NCBI GenBank assembly: GCA_947452785.1
Contig: CANGDZ010000017.1
Coordinates: 1 to 51,917 of the forward strand
DNA from: Comamonadaceae bacterium
GTDB taxonomy: Bacteria; Pseudomonadota; Gammaproteobacteria; Burkholderiales; Burkholderiaceae_C
Direction: 5' to 3'
DNA: 51,917 nucleotides
Shown: piece by piece, positions 17,665 to 27,289 of the stretch
Position numbering within the stretch: the first letter of the stretch is position 1
How the letters are laid out: every line of letters begins with the position of its first letter
Program-made: the position numbers and the translations under genes
Notes under the pieces: model-generated
Database searches by the model: none
Told to the model about the DNA's origin: nothing
What the model saw: the letters and a program-made list of their open reading frames with translations, nothing else

Positions 17665-19065
17665 ATGAGTTTTGTCTCGCCTGAATTCGCGTTGCTGTGC
17701 CTGCTGTTTTTCCCTACTTACTGGGCGCTGGCCCCGCACCCGCGTGCGCAACGCGCGCTGCTTTTGCTGTCGGGCTATGCCTTGTACGCCAGCTGGGACT
17801 GGATGTTTGCGGCGCAGTTGCTGGCGTACAGCCTGGGTATGGCGGCCCTGGGCGTCTGGCTGGCGCGTCAACCCCACCGGCGCTTGCCCTGGTGTGTGGC
17901 TTTGACGCTGAGCATCGGTTGCTTGGTCTATTTCAAATACGCTGAATTTTTGCGCACCAGCCTGTTGGCACTGTTCGATGCGGTGGGACTCCATCCTCCG
18001 CTGCCGGTGTGGGATGTGGTGGCACCGGTGGGAATTTCTTTCTTGACGTTCCAGGCCATCACTTACTTGGTGATGGTGGCGCGGCAACCAAGCAGCGTGC
18101 GGCCTTTGCCGCAGGTGCTGCTGTTTCTGTGTTTTTGGCCCACGCTGTTTGCCGGGCCGATTTTGCGGGCCGAGCGCTTTTTTGCGCAGCTCGATGCCGG
18201 CACCCCGGGACGCCCGCGCGAGGCCATGGTGGCGCTGTACATCATCGTGCTGGGCGCAGCGCAAAAACTGGTGCTGGCCACCTGGTTGGCTGACACCTGG
18301 GTGGACCCGGTGTTCAAGTCGCCCGAGCAGTTTGGGGGCTTGAGTTTGCTGGCGGCCATGGTGGGCTACACCCTGCAAATCATGCTGGACTTTGGTGGCT
18401 ACACCTTGATCGTGACCGGCTTGGCGCTGCTCTTGGGTTTTGAGTTGCCTGTGAATTTTCGGCAGCCGTATTTGGCGCGCAATCTGCAAGACTTTTGGAC
18501 GCGCTGGCATGTCTCGCTGTCGAGTTTCATTCGCGACTACATCTACATCCCGATGGGCGGCAACCGCCTGGGTTTTGCCCGCACGCAGGCGAATGTGCTG
18601 TTCGGCATGGTCTTGAGCGGGGTGTGGCACGGGCCAAATTGGACCTTTGTGGTTTGGGGCTTGCTGCACGGCCTGGGGGTGGTGGCGGTCAACCTGTACA
18701 AGCGCGCCGCAGGGCCGACTTTGCCCCTCTGGCTGGCTCAAGCCATGACCTTGCTGTTTGTGATGTTGGCCTGGGTTTTTTTCAGGGCCGAGTCGCTGGA
18801 GGCGGCGGGGCGTATGTTGCAAGGCGTGGTCTTCAATGACCACGAATTTTGGCAAATTCCATCCGTGCAGATGCTGGCGCTGCTGGCCTTGATCGTTGTG
18901 TTTCTGACGTTGAGTCGCCATGCCGCTGCGTTGCAAGCGGGCGTGGTGGCGCGGCTGCAAGCCTGGTCGGTCTGGCGGGTGGGTGCGGTCTTGAGCTTGT
19001 GCATTTTCGGTGTGGTGGCCTTCGGCCCGAGCGGTGTGCCGGGCTTTATTTACTACCGGTTTTGA
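17665..19065 (+). CDS. MBOAT-family membrane O-acyltransferase (AlgI/PatA-like)
   Basis: A 466-residue polytopic protein that should carry acetyl groups across the inner membrane for transfer to an envelope polymer. It has the AlgI/DltB-type landmarks: VGISFLTFQAITYL, NFRQPYLARNLQDFWTRWHV, SLSSFIRDYIYIPMGGNRLG, and the probable catalytic His322 in SGVWHGPNWTF, followed by His335 in GLLHGLG. Eleven or so hydrophobic segments are present. It sits between a lytic transglycosylase gene (9-base gap) and two SGNH-fold genes (2-base gap). In known systems MBOAT proteins work with SGNH partners that do the final transfer. The acceptor could be peptidoglycan or an exopolysaccharide. Confidence 0.9.
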   Translation: MSFVSPEFALLCLLFFPTYWALAPHPRAQRALLLLSGYALYASWDWMFAAQLLAYSLGMAALGVWLARQPHRRLPWCVALTLSIGCLVYFKYAEFLRTSLLALFDAVGLHPPLPVWDVVAPVGISFLTFQAITYLVMVARQPSSVRPLPQVLLFLCFWPTLFAGPILRAERFFAQLDAGTPGRPREAMVALYIIVLGAAQKLVLATWLADTWVDPVFKSPEQFGGLSLLAAMVGYTLQIMLDFGGYTLIVTGLALLLGFELPVNFRQPYLARNLQDFWTRWHVSLSSFIRDYIYIPMGGNRLGFARTQANVLFGMVLSGVWHGPNWTFVVWGLLHGLGVVAVNLYKRAAGPTLPLWLAQAMTLLFVMLAWVFFRAESLEAAGRMLQGVVFNDHEFWQIPSVQMLALLALIVVFLTLSRHAAALQAGVVARLQAWSVWRVGAVLSLCIFGVVAFGPSGVPGFIYYRF

Positions 19066-19067
19066 GC

Positions 19068-20024
19068 ATGGCAGACACCTTGTTCACGCCGCAAGCTGTG
19101 TCCGTGCGCCCTCTGGGCTGGATGCTGATCGCGGCCGGCCTGCTCAACACCGCGCTGTGGCTGGATTCGCTGGACACTTATTTGGATGCGCGCTGGCAAT
19201 GGCGTTTGCAGGCGGTGCTGCCCGAAGCCGCGTTCGCCCCTTCGCGCCAGTTGGGTCTCTGGCTGGGTCGCGATGCGGACACGACCCTGCAGGGTCCATC
19301 TCAAGACGGACAAGCCCCGCTGCCCCTGCACCTGCCGCTACAGGCCTTGCCTGCTGGGGAGTTCTGGCCCACGATCGCCGTGCAAAAAGCCCTGCCCGGG
19401 CCGCAAAGAATTTTGTTTGCCGGCGACTCGATGATGCAAGGCGTGGCGCCTTTTGTGATGCGTGAGTTGAGGCAAGCGCACACCGATTGGCAGCTCACCG
19501 ATCTGAGCAAACAAAGCACCGGTTTGACGGCGCGGCGCTACTTTGACTGGCCGCACACCATTGCACAAGCCATCGAGTCGCAGCAACTGACATGGGTAGT
19601 GATTTTTTTAGGGCCCAATGATCCGCGCGATATGTTTTTGCCAGACAAACGGGTGTCGTTTGCCACCCCCGAGTGGCTGAAGAATTACGTGGCTCGCGTG
19701 GACGAGATTTTGGCCCATGCGGTGCAGCGACAGGTGCGCGTGATTTGGGTGGGTTTGCCCGCCATGCGCGAGGACCGTTTGCAGCGTGGCGTGGTGGTGC
19801 TGAACCATGTGTTCCATGACCGTGCCCAAGCTTTTGGCACCGACTATCTGGCGACCGAGCCTTTGATCGGCGTGGCCTCTTTGCCATTCCAAAAATACCT
19901 ACGCGATGCGTCCGGTCAATCGGTCAGTGTGCGGACCGAAGACGGCACCCATTTCACACCCGCGGGATTGCACAAAATCACCCAAGCGCTGGTGCAACAC
20001 ATTGAGAAAGCGGATCAACAATGA
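19068..20024 (+). CDS. DUF459-like SGNH-fold protein (O-acetylation partner)
   Basis: A 318-residue membrane-anchored SGNH-fold protein. An N-terminal hydrophobic helix (about 15-32, GWMLIAAGLLNTALWLDSL) is followed by a periplasmic domain with block I FAGDSMMQG (Ser121), block III-like FLGPNDPRDM and block V EDGTHFTPAG. These give a Ser-Asp-His arrangement. The pattern resembles DUF459 proteins found next to MBOAT genes. Its stop overlaps the next start (ATGA, 20021-20024). It probably acts as acetyltransferase or esterase on the polymer handled by the MBOAT protein. The ATG at 19068 is chosen over an earlier in-frame start inside the MBOAT gene. Confidence 0.85.
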   Translation: MADTLFTPQAVSVRPLGWMLIAAGLLNTALWLDSLDTYLDARWQWRLQAVLPEAAFAPSRQLGLWLGRDADTTLQGPSQDGQAPLPLHLPLQALPAGEFWPTIAVQKALPGPQRILFAGDSMMQGVAPFVMRELRQAHTDWQLTDLSKQSTGLTARRYFDWPHTIAQAIESQQLTWVVIFLGPNDPRDMFLPDKRVSFATPEWLKNYVARVDEILAHAVQRQVRVIWVGLPAMREDRLQRGVVVLNHVFHDRAQAFGTDYLATEPLIGVASLPFQKYLRDASGQSVSVRTEDGTHFTPAGLHKITQALVQHIEKADQQ

Positions 20025-21655
20025 GATGGAATCGACCAGGCAAGCGCCTGAGCGTTGCGGTACTGACCTGGTCTCTGACCTTGGGTTGCGCCGTGGCCGC
20101 CCCTGCTGTGGGCACTCCGGCATTGACGACGCTGCGGGTGTTTGCGCACCCCGCGGTGCCTGACTTGCAATGCGATACGGTGCCCCGTGGTGCGTCTACT
20201 GCAGCAGCGCCAGATTTGGACCCGCGCGAAATGCCGGACGATGACGAAGTGCAAGCCGCCTTGAAAGAGGCGGGAGCGTCGATGCCGCCTCCCATGGTCA
20301 GGTTGCCAGCCGGCGCAGGGCTGTTGAGCCGTGCCCGGCCGGGTGAGCCCTACCGGGTCGCCATTTGGGGCGACAGCCATTTGGCTGCGGGTTTTTTCAC
20401 GCAAGAGTTGGCGAAGATTCTCAAACTCGCGCCCGAGCAAGTTCGCGCAGGCTTCATACCAGCCAGCATGAACCGACCCGGTGTGCGCCTGCCTTTGCGC
20501 AAAACCTGTGTCTCGCCGCAGTGGCGTTACGAGCCGGCACACGCCAATGCCGCCAGCGCGGCAGCGCCCGGCCCAGGCTTGGTGAATTTATTCAGCGCAC
20601 AAGCCGGTGCCACCTTGGCATGGGATCTGCGCAATACCGCGGGTGTGGCTGAGGCACGACAGCTGCGTGTGCTGTATCACCAAACCGCCAGCCCTGTGCG
20701 CTTGACGTTGAGTGTGGATGGCGACCAAGAGGTGGAGCTGGTGTTGTCGGGCGCGCCTGGCCCTGCTGTGCTGGAGTTGGCGGCGGACGGACCCTTATCG
20801 CTCGTTCGTCTGCGGCTGGTTTCGGGCGAGTTGCGCTTGCAGGGTCTGGCATTGCCGCTGCCTAGTCAGACGGCTTTGCAAATGGATGTGTTCGGCTACC
20901 CGGGAGCCACAATGGCGGGCTGGCGGCTGGCGGCCACTGACTATTTGAGCACCTGGTTTACGCAGACGCCTTACAACTTGGTGATGATGGAATTTGGCAC
21001 CAACGAAGGCAATGTCAAACCTTTTGATGCGACGGCCTATCAAGCCAGCTTGCGTGAATCGGTCCAGCGCATGCGATCCGTGTTCCCCGACGCGGCTTGT
21101 GTGTTAATCGCACCGGGGGACCGGGGTGTGTTGGTGCGTCGTTCGGAAAAGTGGAAGCGTCTGCCGGTTAGTGCGCACGCTGTGGCGGACAAGAAGCCTG
21201 GCAAAGGTTCTGCCAAAAGCAAATCAAAGAAGAGCACCCATAGCGGCACTCACCCATCAGCGACACCTGGGGAGGCTGCATCGGGCAAGGCCAAAGCAAA
21301 GCGTCGGCATAAGACGGCCGTTGCTGCCACTGAAAACGCACCGGCCATGGCCGCCCTAGCCTCGCCCGAGTCCGGCCAAGGTCCGGCCAGAAACCTGTTG
21401 CAGTACACCCGCATTCATGAAGAGATTGGTCAGATTCAAAGTGCGGCGGCGCAGCAGCAGGGCTGCACGGTGTGGAGCATGTTGCAGGCCATGGGCGGAC
21501 AAGGCGGCGCGTACCGCTGGGCGCGCCAGTCACCACCACTTATGGCGCGGGACTTGATTCATTTCACCGTGCCCGGCTATCAGCAGTTGGCCAACCAGTT
21601 TGCCCATGACATGGGCTGGGATGCGGCGCAATTGTTGTCGGTCACGCCGCCCTGA
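20021..21655 (+). CDS. Exported SGNH/GDSL hydrolase with central sugar-binding-like region and basic insert
   Basis: A 544-residue exported protein. A signal peptide (RLSVAVLTWSLTLGCAVAAP) opens the chain; a cysteine is present but the lipobox is not canonical. Block I is IWGDSHLAAGFF (about 117-124), block III MEFGTNEGN (about 323-331) and block V DLIHFTVPGY (about 511). Residues about 185-295 form a beta-rich insert like the PatB/Ape-type modules. Residues about 390-460 are a low-complexity segment rich in Lys, Ser and Ala, between blocks III and V. It is translationally coupled to the preceding SGNH gene. Esterase or acetyltransferase action on an envelope glycan is likely; which one cannot be told from sequence. 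Confidence 0.83.
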   Translation: MRWNRPGKRLSVAVLTWSLTLGCAVAAPAVGTPALTTLRVFAHPAVPDLQCDTVPRGASTAAAPDLDPREMPDDDEVQAALKEAGASMPPPMVRLPAGAGLLSRARPGEPYRVAIWGDSHLAAGFFTQELAKILKLAPEQVRAGFIPASMNRPGVRLPLRKTCVSPQWRYEPAHANAASAAAPGPGLVNLFSAQAGATLAWDLRNTAGVAEARQLRVLYHQTASPVRLTLSVDGDQEVELVLSGAPGPAVLELAADGPLSLVRLRLVSGELRLQGLALPLPSQTALQMDVFGYPGATMAGWRLAATDYLSTWFTQTPYNLVMMEFGTNEGNVKPFDATAYQASLRESVQRMRSVFPDAACVLIAPGDRGVLVRRSEKWKRLPVSAHAVADKKPGKGSAKSKSKKSTHSGTHPSATPGEAASGKAKAKRRHKTAVAATENAPAMAALASPESGQGPARNLLQYTRIHEEIGQIQSAAAQQQGCTVWSMLQAMGGQGGAYRWARQSPPLMARDLIHFTVPGYQQLANQFAHDMGWDAAQLLSVTPP

Positions 21656-21679
21656 GCCCAGGATGCAGGCCAAGGCCGA

Positions 21680-22159
21680 TCAAAAACCCGTGACCGACGG
21701 GTCGGTGTAGAGAGTCTCCAGCGCAAAACGCTGGCCTGCCAAATGGTCTTCGATGCAGCGCAGCACCAAGGGACTGCGGTGCCGCTGGGCGCTGGCGCGG
21801 ATCTCGTCGGGCGTCATCCACAGCGTGCGCACGATGCCGTTGTCCAGCTGCAAAGCAGGGTTGGCGGGGCCGACTTTGCCGCAAAAGGCAAAGCGCACGT
21901 AGGTGATGTCTTCGTTGCTGGCAGGGCGTTGAAAGCGCGACAGGTACACGCCCACCAGGGCTTCGGGCTGAAACACGCAGGTCGTCTCTTCCAGCGCTTC
22001 GCGCTTGCAGCCGTCGACCAAGGACTCGCTCGGGTCTAAGTGTCCTGCCGGGTTGTTCAGGCGCAGGCCTTCTGGGGTGTGCTCTTCAATCAGCAGATAT
22101 CGGCCGTCCTGCTCAATGATGGCAGCGACCGTGACATTGGGTTTCCATCGGGTATCCAT
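21680..22159 (-). CDS. NUDIX hydrolase (NudJ-like)
   Basis: A 159-residue NUDIX pyrophosphatase from ATG 22159; an open frame continues to 22195, but the protein start MDTRWKPNVTVAAII fits the NudJ group, active on nucleotides and thiamine precursors in Escherichia coli. The Nudix box is at residues 39-62: G39, E45, R53, E54, E57, E58 are present, though the late glycine is Thr. The gene converges on the SGNH gene across 24 bases. In many proteobacteria nudJ adjoins mnmA; here the O-acetylation unit lies between them. Confidence 0.88.
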   Translation of the reverse strand: MDTRWKPNVTVAAIIEQDGRYLLIEEHTPEGLRLNNPAGHLDPSESLVDGCKREALEETTCVFQPEALVGVYLSRFQRPASNEDITYVRFAFCGKVGPANPALQLDNGIVRTLWMTPDEIRASAQRHRSPLVLRCIEDHLAGQRFALETLYTDPSVTGF

Positions 22160-22373
22160 GGGCTGGATTATCGATGACTGCCTGAATTCGTGCACTATTT
22201 TTGGGATTTTTCATTCAAAAGCGGGGGTGTTTTTCGCTATTTATTAGACATTGACGATGCTTGGCGCGTGCATTTTTTCGTTTCAGAAGAAAGTTTGCCC
22301 ATGCCTGTCAAACCGCGACATCGGTTAAGCTGGAGTATTGGTTATTTTTTGTGTATCGAGCGAGGAGACAAGC
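22160..22373 (+). promoter_or_regulatory. AT-rich intergenic leader of pntAB
   Basis: A 214-base gap between the divergent NUDIX gene and pntA, much richer in A+T than its surroundings. It contains TTGACG at 22251-22256 as a possible -35 element, but no clear -10 at standard spacing. A strong ribosome site (CGAGGAGACA) precedes the pntA ATG at 22374. No gene is seen. Confidence 0.4.
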
Positions 22374-23978
22374 ATGCATTCAGGCGATACCACCGCCACG
22401 CCACAGCGCATTGGCGTGCCCAAAGAGATTTTTCCCGGAGAAAAACGGGTAGCCACAGTCCCTGATGCGGTGACCAAACTGATCAAACTCGGTTTTGCCG
22501 TGGTCGTCGAACAAGGCGCGGGCGATTTTGCCGACCTTTCAGACGCGGCCTTTGTCGAAGCAGGTGCCACCATTGCACCCAATGCCGCTGCGCTGTGGAG
22601 CGGCTGCGACATCGTCTTCAAGGTGCGCGCTCCTGCGCAGGACGAGGTGGCGCTGATGCACCCAGGCCAAACCCTGATTGGCTTTTTGTGGCCCGCCCAA
22701 AACCCCGAGTTGATGCAGCAGTTGGCAGACAAACAGGTTACGGCCTTGTCGATCGACGCGCTACCGCGCACGCTCAGCCGCGCCCAAAAGATGGACGCCT
22801 TGACTTCCATGGCCGGTGTCAGTGGCTACCGTGCCGTGGTGGAGGCGGCCAACGCCTTTGGCCGTTTCTTCAACGGCCAGATCACTGCCGCAGGCAAGGT
22901 GCCCCCGGCCAAGGTGTTCATCGCCGGTGCCGGTGTGGCTGGTTTGGCCGCCATTGGCGCGGCCGCCAGCTTGGGCGCCATCGTGCGCTCCAACGACACC
23001 CGCGCCGAAGTGGCCGACCAGGTCGTGTCACTGGGCGGCGAGTTCGTCAAGGTCGATTACGAAGAAGAAGGTTCGGGCGGCGGTGGTTACGCCAAAGTCA
23101 TGAGCGAAGGCTTCCAAGCCGCGCAGCGCGAGATGTACGCGCAGCAAGCCCAAGAGTGCGACATCATCATCACCACCGCGCTCATTCCCGGCAAACCCGC
23201 GCCCAAGCTGATCACCGCCGCGATGGTGCAAAGCATGAAGCCCGGCAGCGTGATCGTGGACATGGCTGCCGAGCAAGGCGGCAACTGCGAGCTGACCGAA
23301 CCCGGCAAGGCGGTGGTCAAGCACGGCGTGACCATCGTCGGCTACACCGATCTGGCCTCGCGCATGGCACGCCAGTCGTCCACGCTGTATGGCACCAACC
23401 TGTTCCGCCTGACCGAAGAGCTGTGCAAGACCAAAGACGGCATCATCAACGTCAACATGCAAGACGACGCCATTCGGGGACTGACGGTCATCAAGGACGG
23501 CGAAATCACTTGGCCTGCGCCGCCTTTGGTGATGGCCCCCAAGCCCGCACCTCAGCCTGCAGCGGCGCCCAGCGCCAAAAAAGGCCATGGCCATGGGGAG
23601 CCATCCGGCCCCATGCCAGCGGGTCAGTTGCTCATCGTGTCGGCGGCGGCTGCAGTGCTGCTGGTGCTGCTCGGTGCGTATGCGCCTGCTGCATTCCTGT
23701 CGCACTTCACGGTGTTTGTTTTGGCCTGCTTTGTGGGTTACATGGTGGTTTGGAACGTCAAACCCGCGCTGCACACCCCGCTCATGAGCGTGACCAACGC
23801 GATCAGCTCCATCATCGCCATCGGCGCCCTGGTGCAGATTTCGCCCATGGCCAACGCGGCCGGTCGGCCCAATACGTTGATCGGCATTCTGGCCGCTTTG
23901 GCCCTCGTGCTCACTGCCATCAACATGTTTGGCGGCTTTGCCGTCACCCAGCGCATGCTGGCCATGTTTCGCAAATAA
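22374..23978 (+). CDS. pntA: NAD(P) transhydrogenase subunit alpha
   Basis: PntA of the proton-translocating transhydrogenase, which moves hydride between NADH and NADP+ using the proton gradient. The 534 residues hold the NAD(H)-binding domain I ([42 protein letters not shown] is the Rossmann loop) followed, after a Pro/Ala/His linker, by the membrane segment (about four helices at 420-530). Alpha-1 and alpha-2 are therefore fused, as in enterobacteria; many alphaproteobacteria split them. ATG 22374 is chosen because of the GAGGAG site; an in-frame start at 22338 lacks one. pntB follows after 17 bases. Confidence 0.95.
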   Translation: MHSGDTTATPQRIGVPKEIFPGEKRVATVPDAVTKLIKLGFAVVVEQGAGDFADLSDAAFVEAGATIAPNAAALWSGCDIVFKVRAPAQDEVALMHPGQTLIGFLWPAQNPELMQQLADKQVTALSIDALPRTLSRAQKMDALTSMAGVSGYRAVVEAANAFGRFFNGQITAAGKVPPAKVFIAGAGVAGLAAIGAAASLGAIVRSNDTRAEVADQVVSLGGEFVKVDYEEEGSGGGGYAKVMSEGFQAAQREMYAQQAQECDIIITTALIPGKPAPKLITAAMVQSMKPGSVIVDMAAEQGGNCELTEPGKAVVKHGVTIVGYTDLASRMARQSSTLYGTNLFRLTEELCKTKDGIINVNMQDDAIRGLTVIKDGEITWPAPPLVMAPKPAPQPAAAPSAKKGHGHGEPSGPMPAGQLLIVSAAAAVLLVLLGAYAPAAFLSHFTVFVLACFVGYMVVWNVKPALHTPLMSVTNAISSIIAIGALVQISPMANAAGRPNTLIGILAALALVLTAINMFGGFAVTQRMLAMFRK

Positions 23979-23995
23979 GTAGAAGGAGACCTTGA

Positions 23996-25414
23996 ATGTC
24001 TGCAAGTCTGGCCACGGTCGCCTACATCGGCGCGACCATTCTTTTCATCCTCAGCCTGGGTGGTTTGTCCAACCAGGAAACCGCACGGCGCGGCAACCTC
24101 TACGGCATGATAGGCATGAGCCTGGCCGTGCTGGCCACGGTCTTTGGGCCGCAAGTCACAGCCGAGGGCATTCCCATGATCGTGGGCGCCATGCTGGTGG
24201 GCGCGATCATTGGCCTTTACGCTGCGCGCAAAGTGCAGATGACGCAAATGCCTGAACTGGTGGCGCTCATGCACAGCATGGTCGGCATGGCTGCGGCGCT
24301 GGTGGGTTATGCCACCTACGTTGACCCTGAAGCCTCCAAGAATTTAGACGGCGCAGCACACGCCATCCACGCGGGTGAAATTTACATCGGCATTTTCATT
24401 GGCGCGGTGACCTTCTCCGGCTCGGTGGCGGCGTTTGGCAAATTGTCCGGCCGCATCGGTGGCAGGCCCTTGTTGTTGCCCGCCCGCCATTGGCTCAACC
24501 TGTTGGGTTTAATCGCGGTCATTTATTTTGGCCGTGAGTTCATGAACGCCCACACGGTGCAAGACGGCATTCAGCCCTTGTTCATCATGACCGCCATAGC
24601 TTTGCTGTTCGGCATCCACATGGTCATGGCCATTGGCGGCGCCGACATGCCGGTGGTGGTGTCCATGCTCAACAGCTATTCCGGCTGGGCCGCAGCGGCC
24701 ACTGGTTTCATGCTGAGCAACGACTTGTTGATTGTGATCGGCGCCTTGGTCGGCTCCAGCGGCGCGATTCTGTCTTACATCATGTGCAACGCCATGAACC
24801 GCAGTTTCATCAGCGTGATCGCAGGGGGCTTTGGCACCACTGCTGCCCCGCCCAAGCCGACGGGTGAAGCGGCCGAGCCGGTGGGCGAGGTCAACCCCAT
24901 CTTGGCCGCCGAGACCGCCGAGCTGCTGCGTGATGCCAAAAACGTGATCGTGGTGCCTGGCTACGGCATGGCTGTAGCGCAGGCTCAGCACACGGTGTTT
25001 GAAATCACCAAGCACCTGCTCGGAAAAGGCGTGAACGTGCGCTTCGGCATTCACCCCGTGGCGGGGCGCATGCCGGGCCACATGAACGTCTTGTTGGCCG
25101 AGGCCAAGGTGCCCTACGACATCGTGTTCGAGATGGACGAGCTCAATGACGACTTCCCGGACACCGACGTGGCCATCGTGATCGGTGCCAATGACATCGT
25201 GAACCCGGCGGCGCAAGACGACCCGACCAGTCCGATCGCTGGCATGCCGGTGCTCGAAGTCTGGAAGGCCCGCACCAGCATCGTCATGAAGCGCTCCATG
25301 GCCAGCGGCTACGCCGGCGTGGACAACCCTCTGTTCTACAAAGAAAACAACCGCATGCTGTTTGGCGATGCCAAGAAAATGCTGGACGAGGTGTTGATGT
25401 CTTTGAAATCTTAG
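23996..25414 (+). CDS. pntB: NAD(P) transhydrogenase subunit beta
   Basis: PntB, 472 residues. The N-terminal half is the proton channel with about nine helices ([20 protein letters not shown] onward), and the C-terminal half is the NADP(H)-binding domain III with [13 protein letters not shown] and the adenine-pocket loop [14 protein letters not shown]. It has its own AGAAGGAGA ribosome site and is co-transcribed with pntA. An intrinsic terminator follows at 25432-25467. Confidence 0.96.
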   Translation: MSASLATVAYIGATILFILSLGGLSNQETARRGNLYGMIGMSLAVLATVFGPQVTAEGIPMIVGAMLVGAIIGLYAARKVQMTQMPELVALMHSMVGMAAALVGYATYVDPEASKNLDGAAHAIHAGEIYIGIFIGAVTFSGSVAAFGKLSGRIGGRPLLLPARHWLNLLGLIAVIYFGREFMNAHTVQDGIQPLFIMTAIALLFGIHMVMAIGGADMPVVVSMLNSYSGWAAAATGFMLSNDLLIVIGALVGSSGAILSYIMCNAMNRSFISVIAGGFGTTAAPPKPTGEAAEPVGEVNPILAAETAELLRDAKNVIVVPGYGMAVAQAQHTVFEITKHLLGKGVNVRFGIHPVAGRMPGHMNVLLAEAKVPYDIVFEMDELNDDFPDTDVAIVIGANDIVNPAAQDDPTSPIAGMPVLEVWKARTSIVMKRSMASGYAGVDNPLFYKENNRMLFGDAKKMLDEVLMSLKS

Positions 25415-25431
25415 CTCCTCCGTGCATCCAT

Positions 25432-25467
25432 AAAAAGGGGGTGAACATGGTTCACTCCCTTTTTTTG
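25432..25467 (+). terminator. Intrinsic terminator of pntAB
   Basis: AAAGGGGGTGAAC pairs with GTTCACTCCCTTT (one mismatch) around a three-base loop, directly followed by a run of T. It is 17 bases after the pntB stop. Confidence 0.85.
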
Positions 25468-25541
25468 CGGAAAACCCGAGGTTTTTGGCGTCAGTCAGGC
25501 GTCAGATTTACGGTAGACTGGTCCGTTAAGGAGCATCCGCA

Positions 25542-27224
25542 ATGACCTCAGATCGCATTTGGTTAAGCAGTTATCCCGAAGGCGTTCCTTCCGATATTGA
25601 CCCCAGTCTTTACAGCTCGTTGGTGGACCTGATGGAGGCCAGTTTCAAGCAGTATGCCGAGCGCACGGCGTTTTGCTTCATGGGCCAGAATTTGAGTTAC
25701 GCCGATCTGGACGCGCAAAGCCAGGCCATTGCCGCCTACTTGCAGTCCTTGGGTTTGTCCCGAGGCGATCGCATCGCCATCATGATGCCCAATATGCCGC
25801 AGTACCCGATCGCGGTGGCTGCCATCTTGCGCGCAGGCTATGTGGTGGTGAATGTCAACCCGCTGTACACCCCACGCGAGTTGGAGCATCAACTCAAAGA
25901 CTCGGGTTCCAAAGCGATCTTTATCATTGAGAACTTTGCCGCCACGTTGGACAAGTGCCTGGCCCAAACCTCGGTTGAGCATGTGGTGCTTTGCGCCATG
26001 GGCGACCGTTTGGGTTGGATCAAAGGCAGTCTGGTCAATTACGTGGTGCGTAATGTGAAGAAGATGGTGCCTGAATTCAACCTGTCGCAAGCGGTACGCT
26101 TCAACGCCGCGCTGACCAAGGGGTTCAGCGCGCCGTTTGTCGCGCCAACCATCGGACCTGACGACATTGCGGTTCTTCAGTACACCGGAGGCACCACCGG
26201 TGTCTCCAAAGGGGCTGTTTTATTGCATCGCAACTTGGTCGCCAATGTGCTGCAATCCGAGGCTTGGAATGCGCCCGTCATGAAACTGGTGCCATCGAAC
26301 GAGCAACCCACCTCGGTGTGCGCCTTGCCGCTGTACCATATCTTTGCCTTCACGGTGAACATGATGCTCAGCCTGCGCAGCGGGGCCAAAACGATTTTGA
26401 TTCCCAACCCGCGCGACATTCCAGCGGTACTCAAAGAACTGTCCAAACACAGGTTCCACAGCTTTCCCGCCGTCAATACCTTGTTCAATGGCTTGGCCAA
26501 CCATCCGGATTTCAATACGGTCAATTGGAGTCACTTGAAGGTGTCCGTAGGCGGCGGCATGGCGGTGACCCCCGCCGTGGCCAAGCTGTGGCTGGAGAAA
26601 ACCGGATGCCCTATTTGCGAGGGCTACGGCCTTTCTGAAACCAGTCCATCGGCGAGCTGCAACCCCACCACCAGTACCGAGTTTTCTGGAACCATCGGCG
26701 TGCCGATTCCGAGCACTTGGATGAAGTTGGTCGATGACGACGGTCAAGAGGTGACCGGGCCCGGTCAAGCGGGAGAAATCGCCATCAAAGGCCCGCAGGT
26801 GATGGCCGGTTACTGGCAGCGCCCGGATGAGACCGCACGCGTGATGACGGCAGACGGTTACTTCAAATCGGGCGATGTGGGCATCATGGACGAGCGTGGA
26901 TTTTTCAAAATCGTTGACCGCAAAAAGGACATGATTTTGGTCAGCGGTTTCAACGTCTACCCTAATGAGGTGGAAGAGGTGGTGTCCAGTTGCCCTGGCG
27001 TGCTGGAATGCGCTGCCGTGGGCGTGCCCGATGAGAAAACCGGCGAAGCCGTCAAGCTGGTGATTGTCAAAAAAGACCCCGCGCTCACCGAGACGCAAGT
27101 GCAAGCGTATTGCAAAGAAAACATGACAGGCTATAAGCAGCCGCGCGTGATCGAGTTTCGCAGCGATTTACCCAAGACCCCGGTGGGTAAAATTTTGCGC
27201 CGTGAATTGCGCGAACAAAAATAA
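25542..27224 (+). CDS. fadD: Long-chain fatty acyl-CoA ligase
   Basis: A 560-residue adenylate-forming enzyme that activates fatty acids to acyl-CoA for beta-oxidation. The P-loop YTGGTTGVSKGAVLLHR, GYGLSETSP, the YxSGDVG-like YFKSGDVGIMDERGF and the hinge DRKKDMILVSGFNVYPNEVE are all visible, as is the catalytic lysine region TPVGKILRRELR. The length equals FadD. A ribosome site AAGGAG precedes the ATG. It stands as a single gene between two hairpins. Confidence 0.94.
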   Translation: MTSDRIWLSSYPEGVPSDIDPSLYSSLVDLMEASFKQYAERTAFCFMGQNLSYADLDAQSQAIAAYLQSLGLSRGDRIAIMMPNMPQYPIAVAAILRAGYVVVNVNPLYTPRELEHQLKDSGSKAIFIIENFAATLDKCLAQTSVEHVVLCAMGDRLGWIKGSLVNYVVRNVKKMVPEFNLSQAVRFNAALTKGFSAPFVAPTIGPDDIAVLQYTGGTTGVSKGAVLLHRNLVANVLQSEAWNAPVMKLVPSNEQPTSVCALPLYHIFAFTVNMMLSLRSGAKTILIPNPRDIPAVLKELSKHRFHSFPAVNTLFNGLANHPDFNTVNWSHLKVSVGGGMAVTPAVAKLWLEKTGCPICEGYGLSETSPSASCNPTTSTEFSGTIGVPIPSTWMKLVDDDGQEVTGPGQAGEIAIKGPQVMAGYWQRPDETARVMTADGYFKSGDVGIMDERGFFKIVDRKKDMILVSGFNVYPNEVEEVVSSCPGVLECAAVGVPDEKTGEAVKLVIVKKDPALTETQVQAYCKENMTGYKQPRVIEFRSDLPKTPVGKILRRELREQK

Positions 27225-27252
27225 AACTCGCTCGCCTGACCCCTCTACACCC

Positions 27253-27276
27253 TGGCGGCTTCGGCCGCCATTTTTT
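27253..27276 (+). terminator. Intrinsic terminator of fadD
   Basis: TGGCGGC-TTCG-GCCGCCA, a 7-bp stem with a stable TTCG loop, followed by six T. It lies 28 bases after the fadD stop and just before the mtnN start. Confidence 0.88.
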
Positions 27277-27289
27277 CGATTGAATTGCC

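Noticed and set aside
17137..18960. A 607-codon open frame on the minus strand
   Set aside because: It lies opposite the lytic transglycosylase and MBOAT genes, is rich in Gln, His and Arg as is usual for antisense frames in G+C-rich DNA, and shows no known domain.
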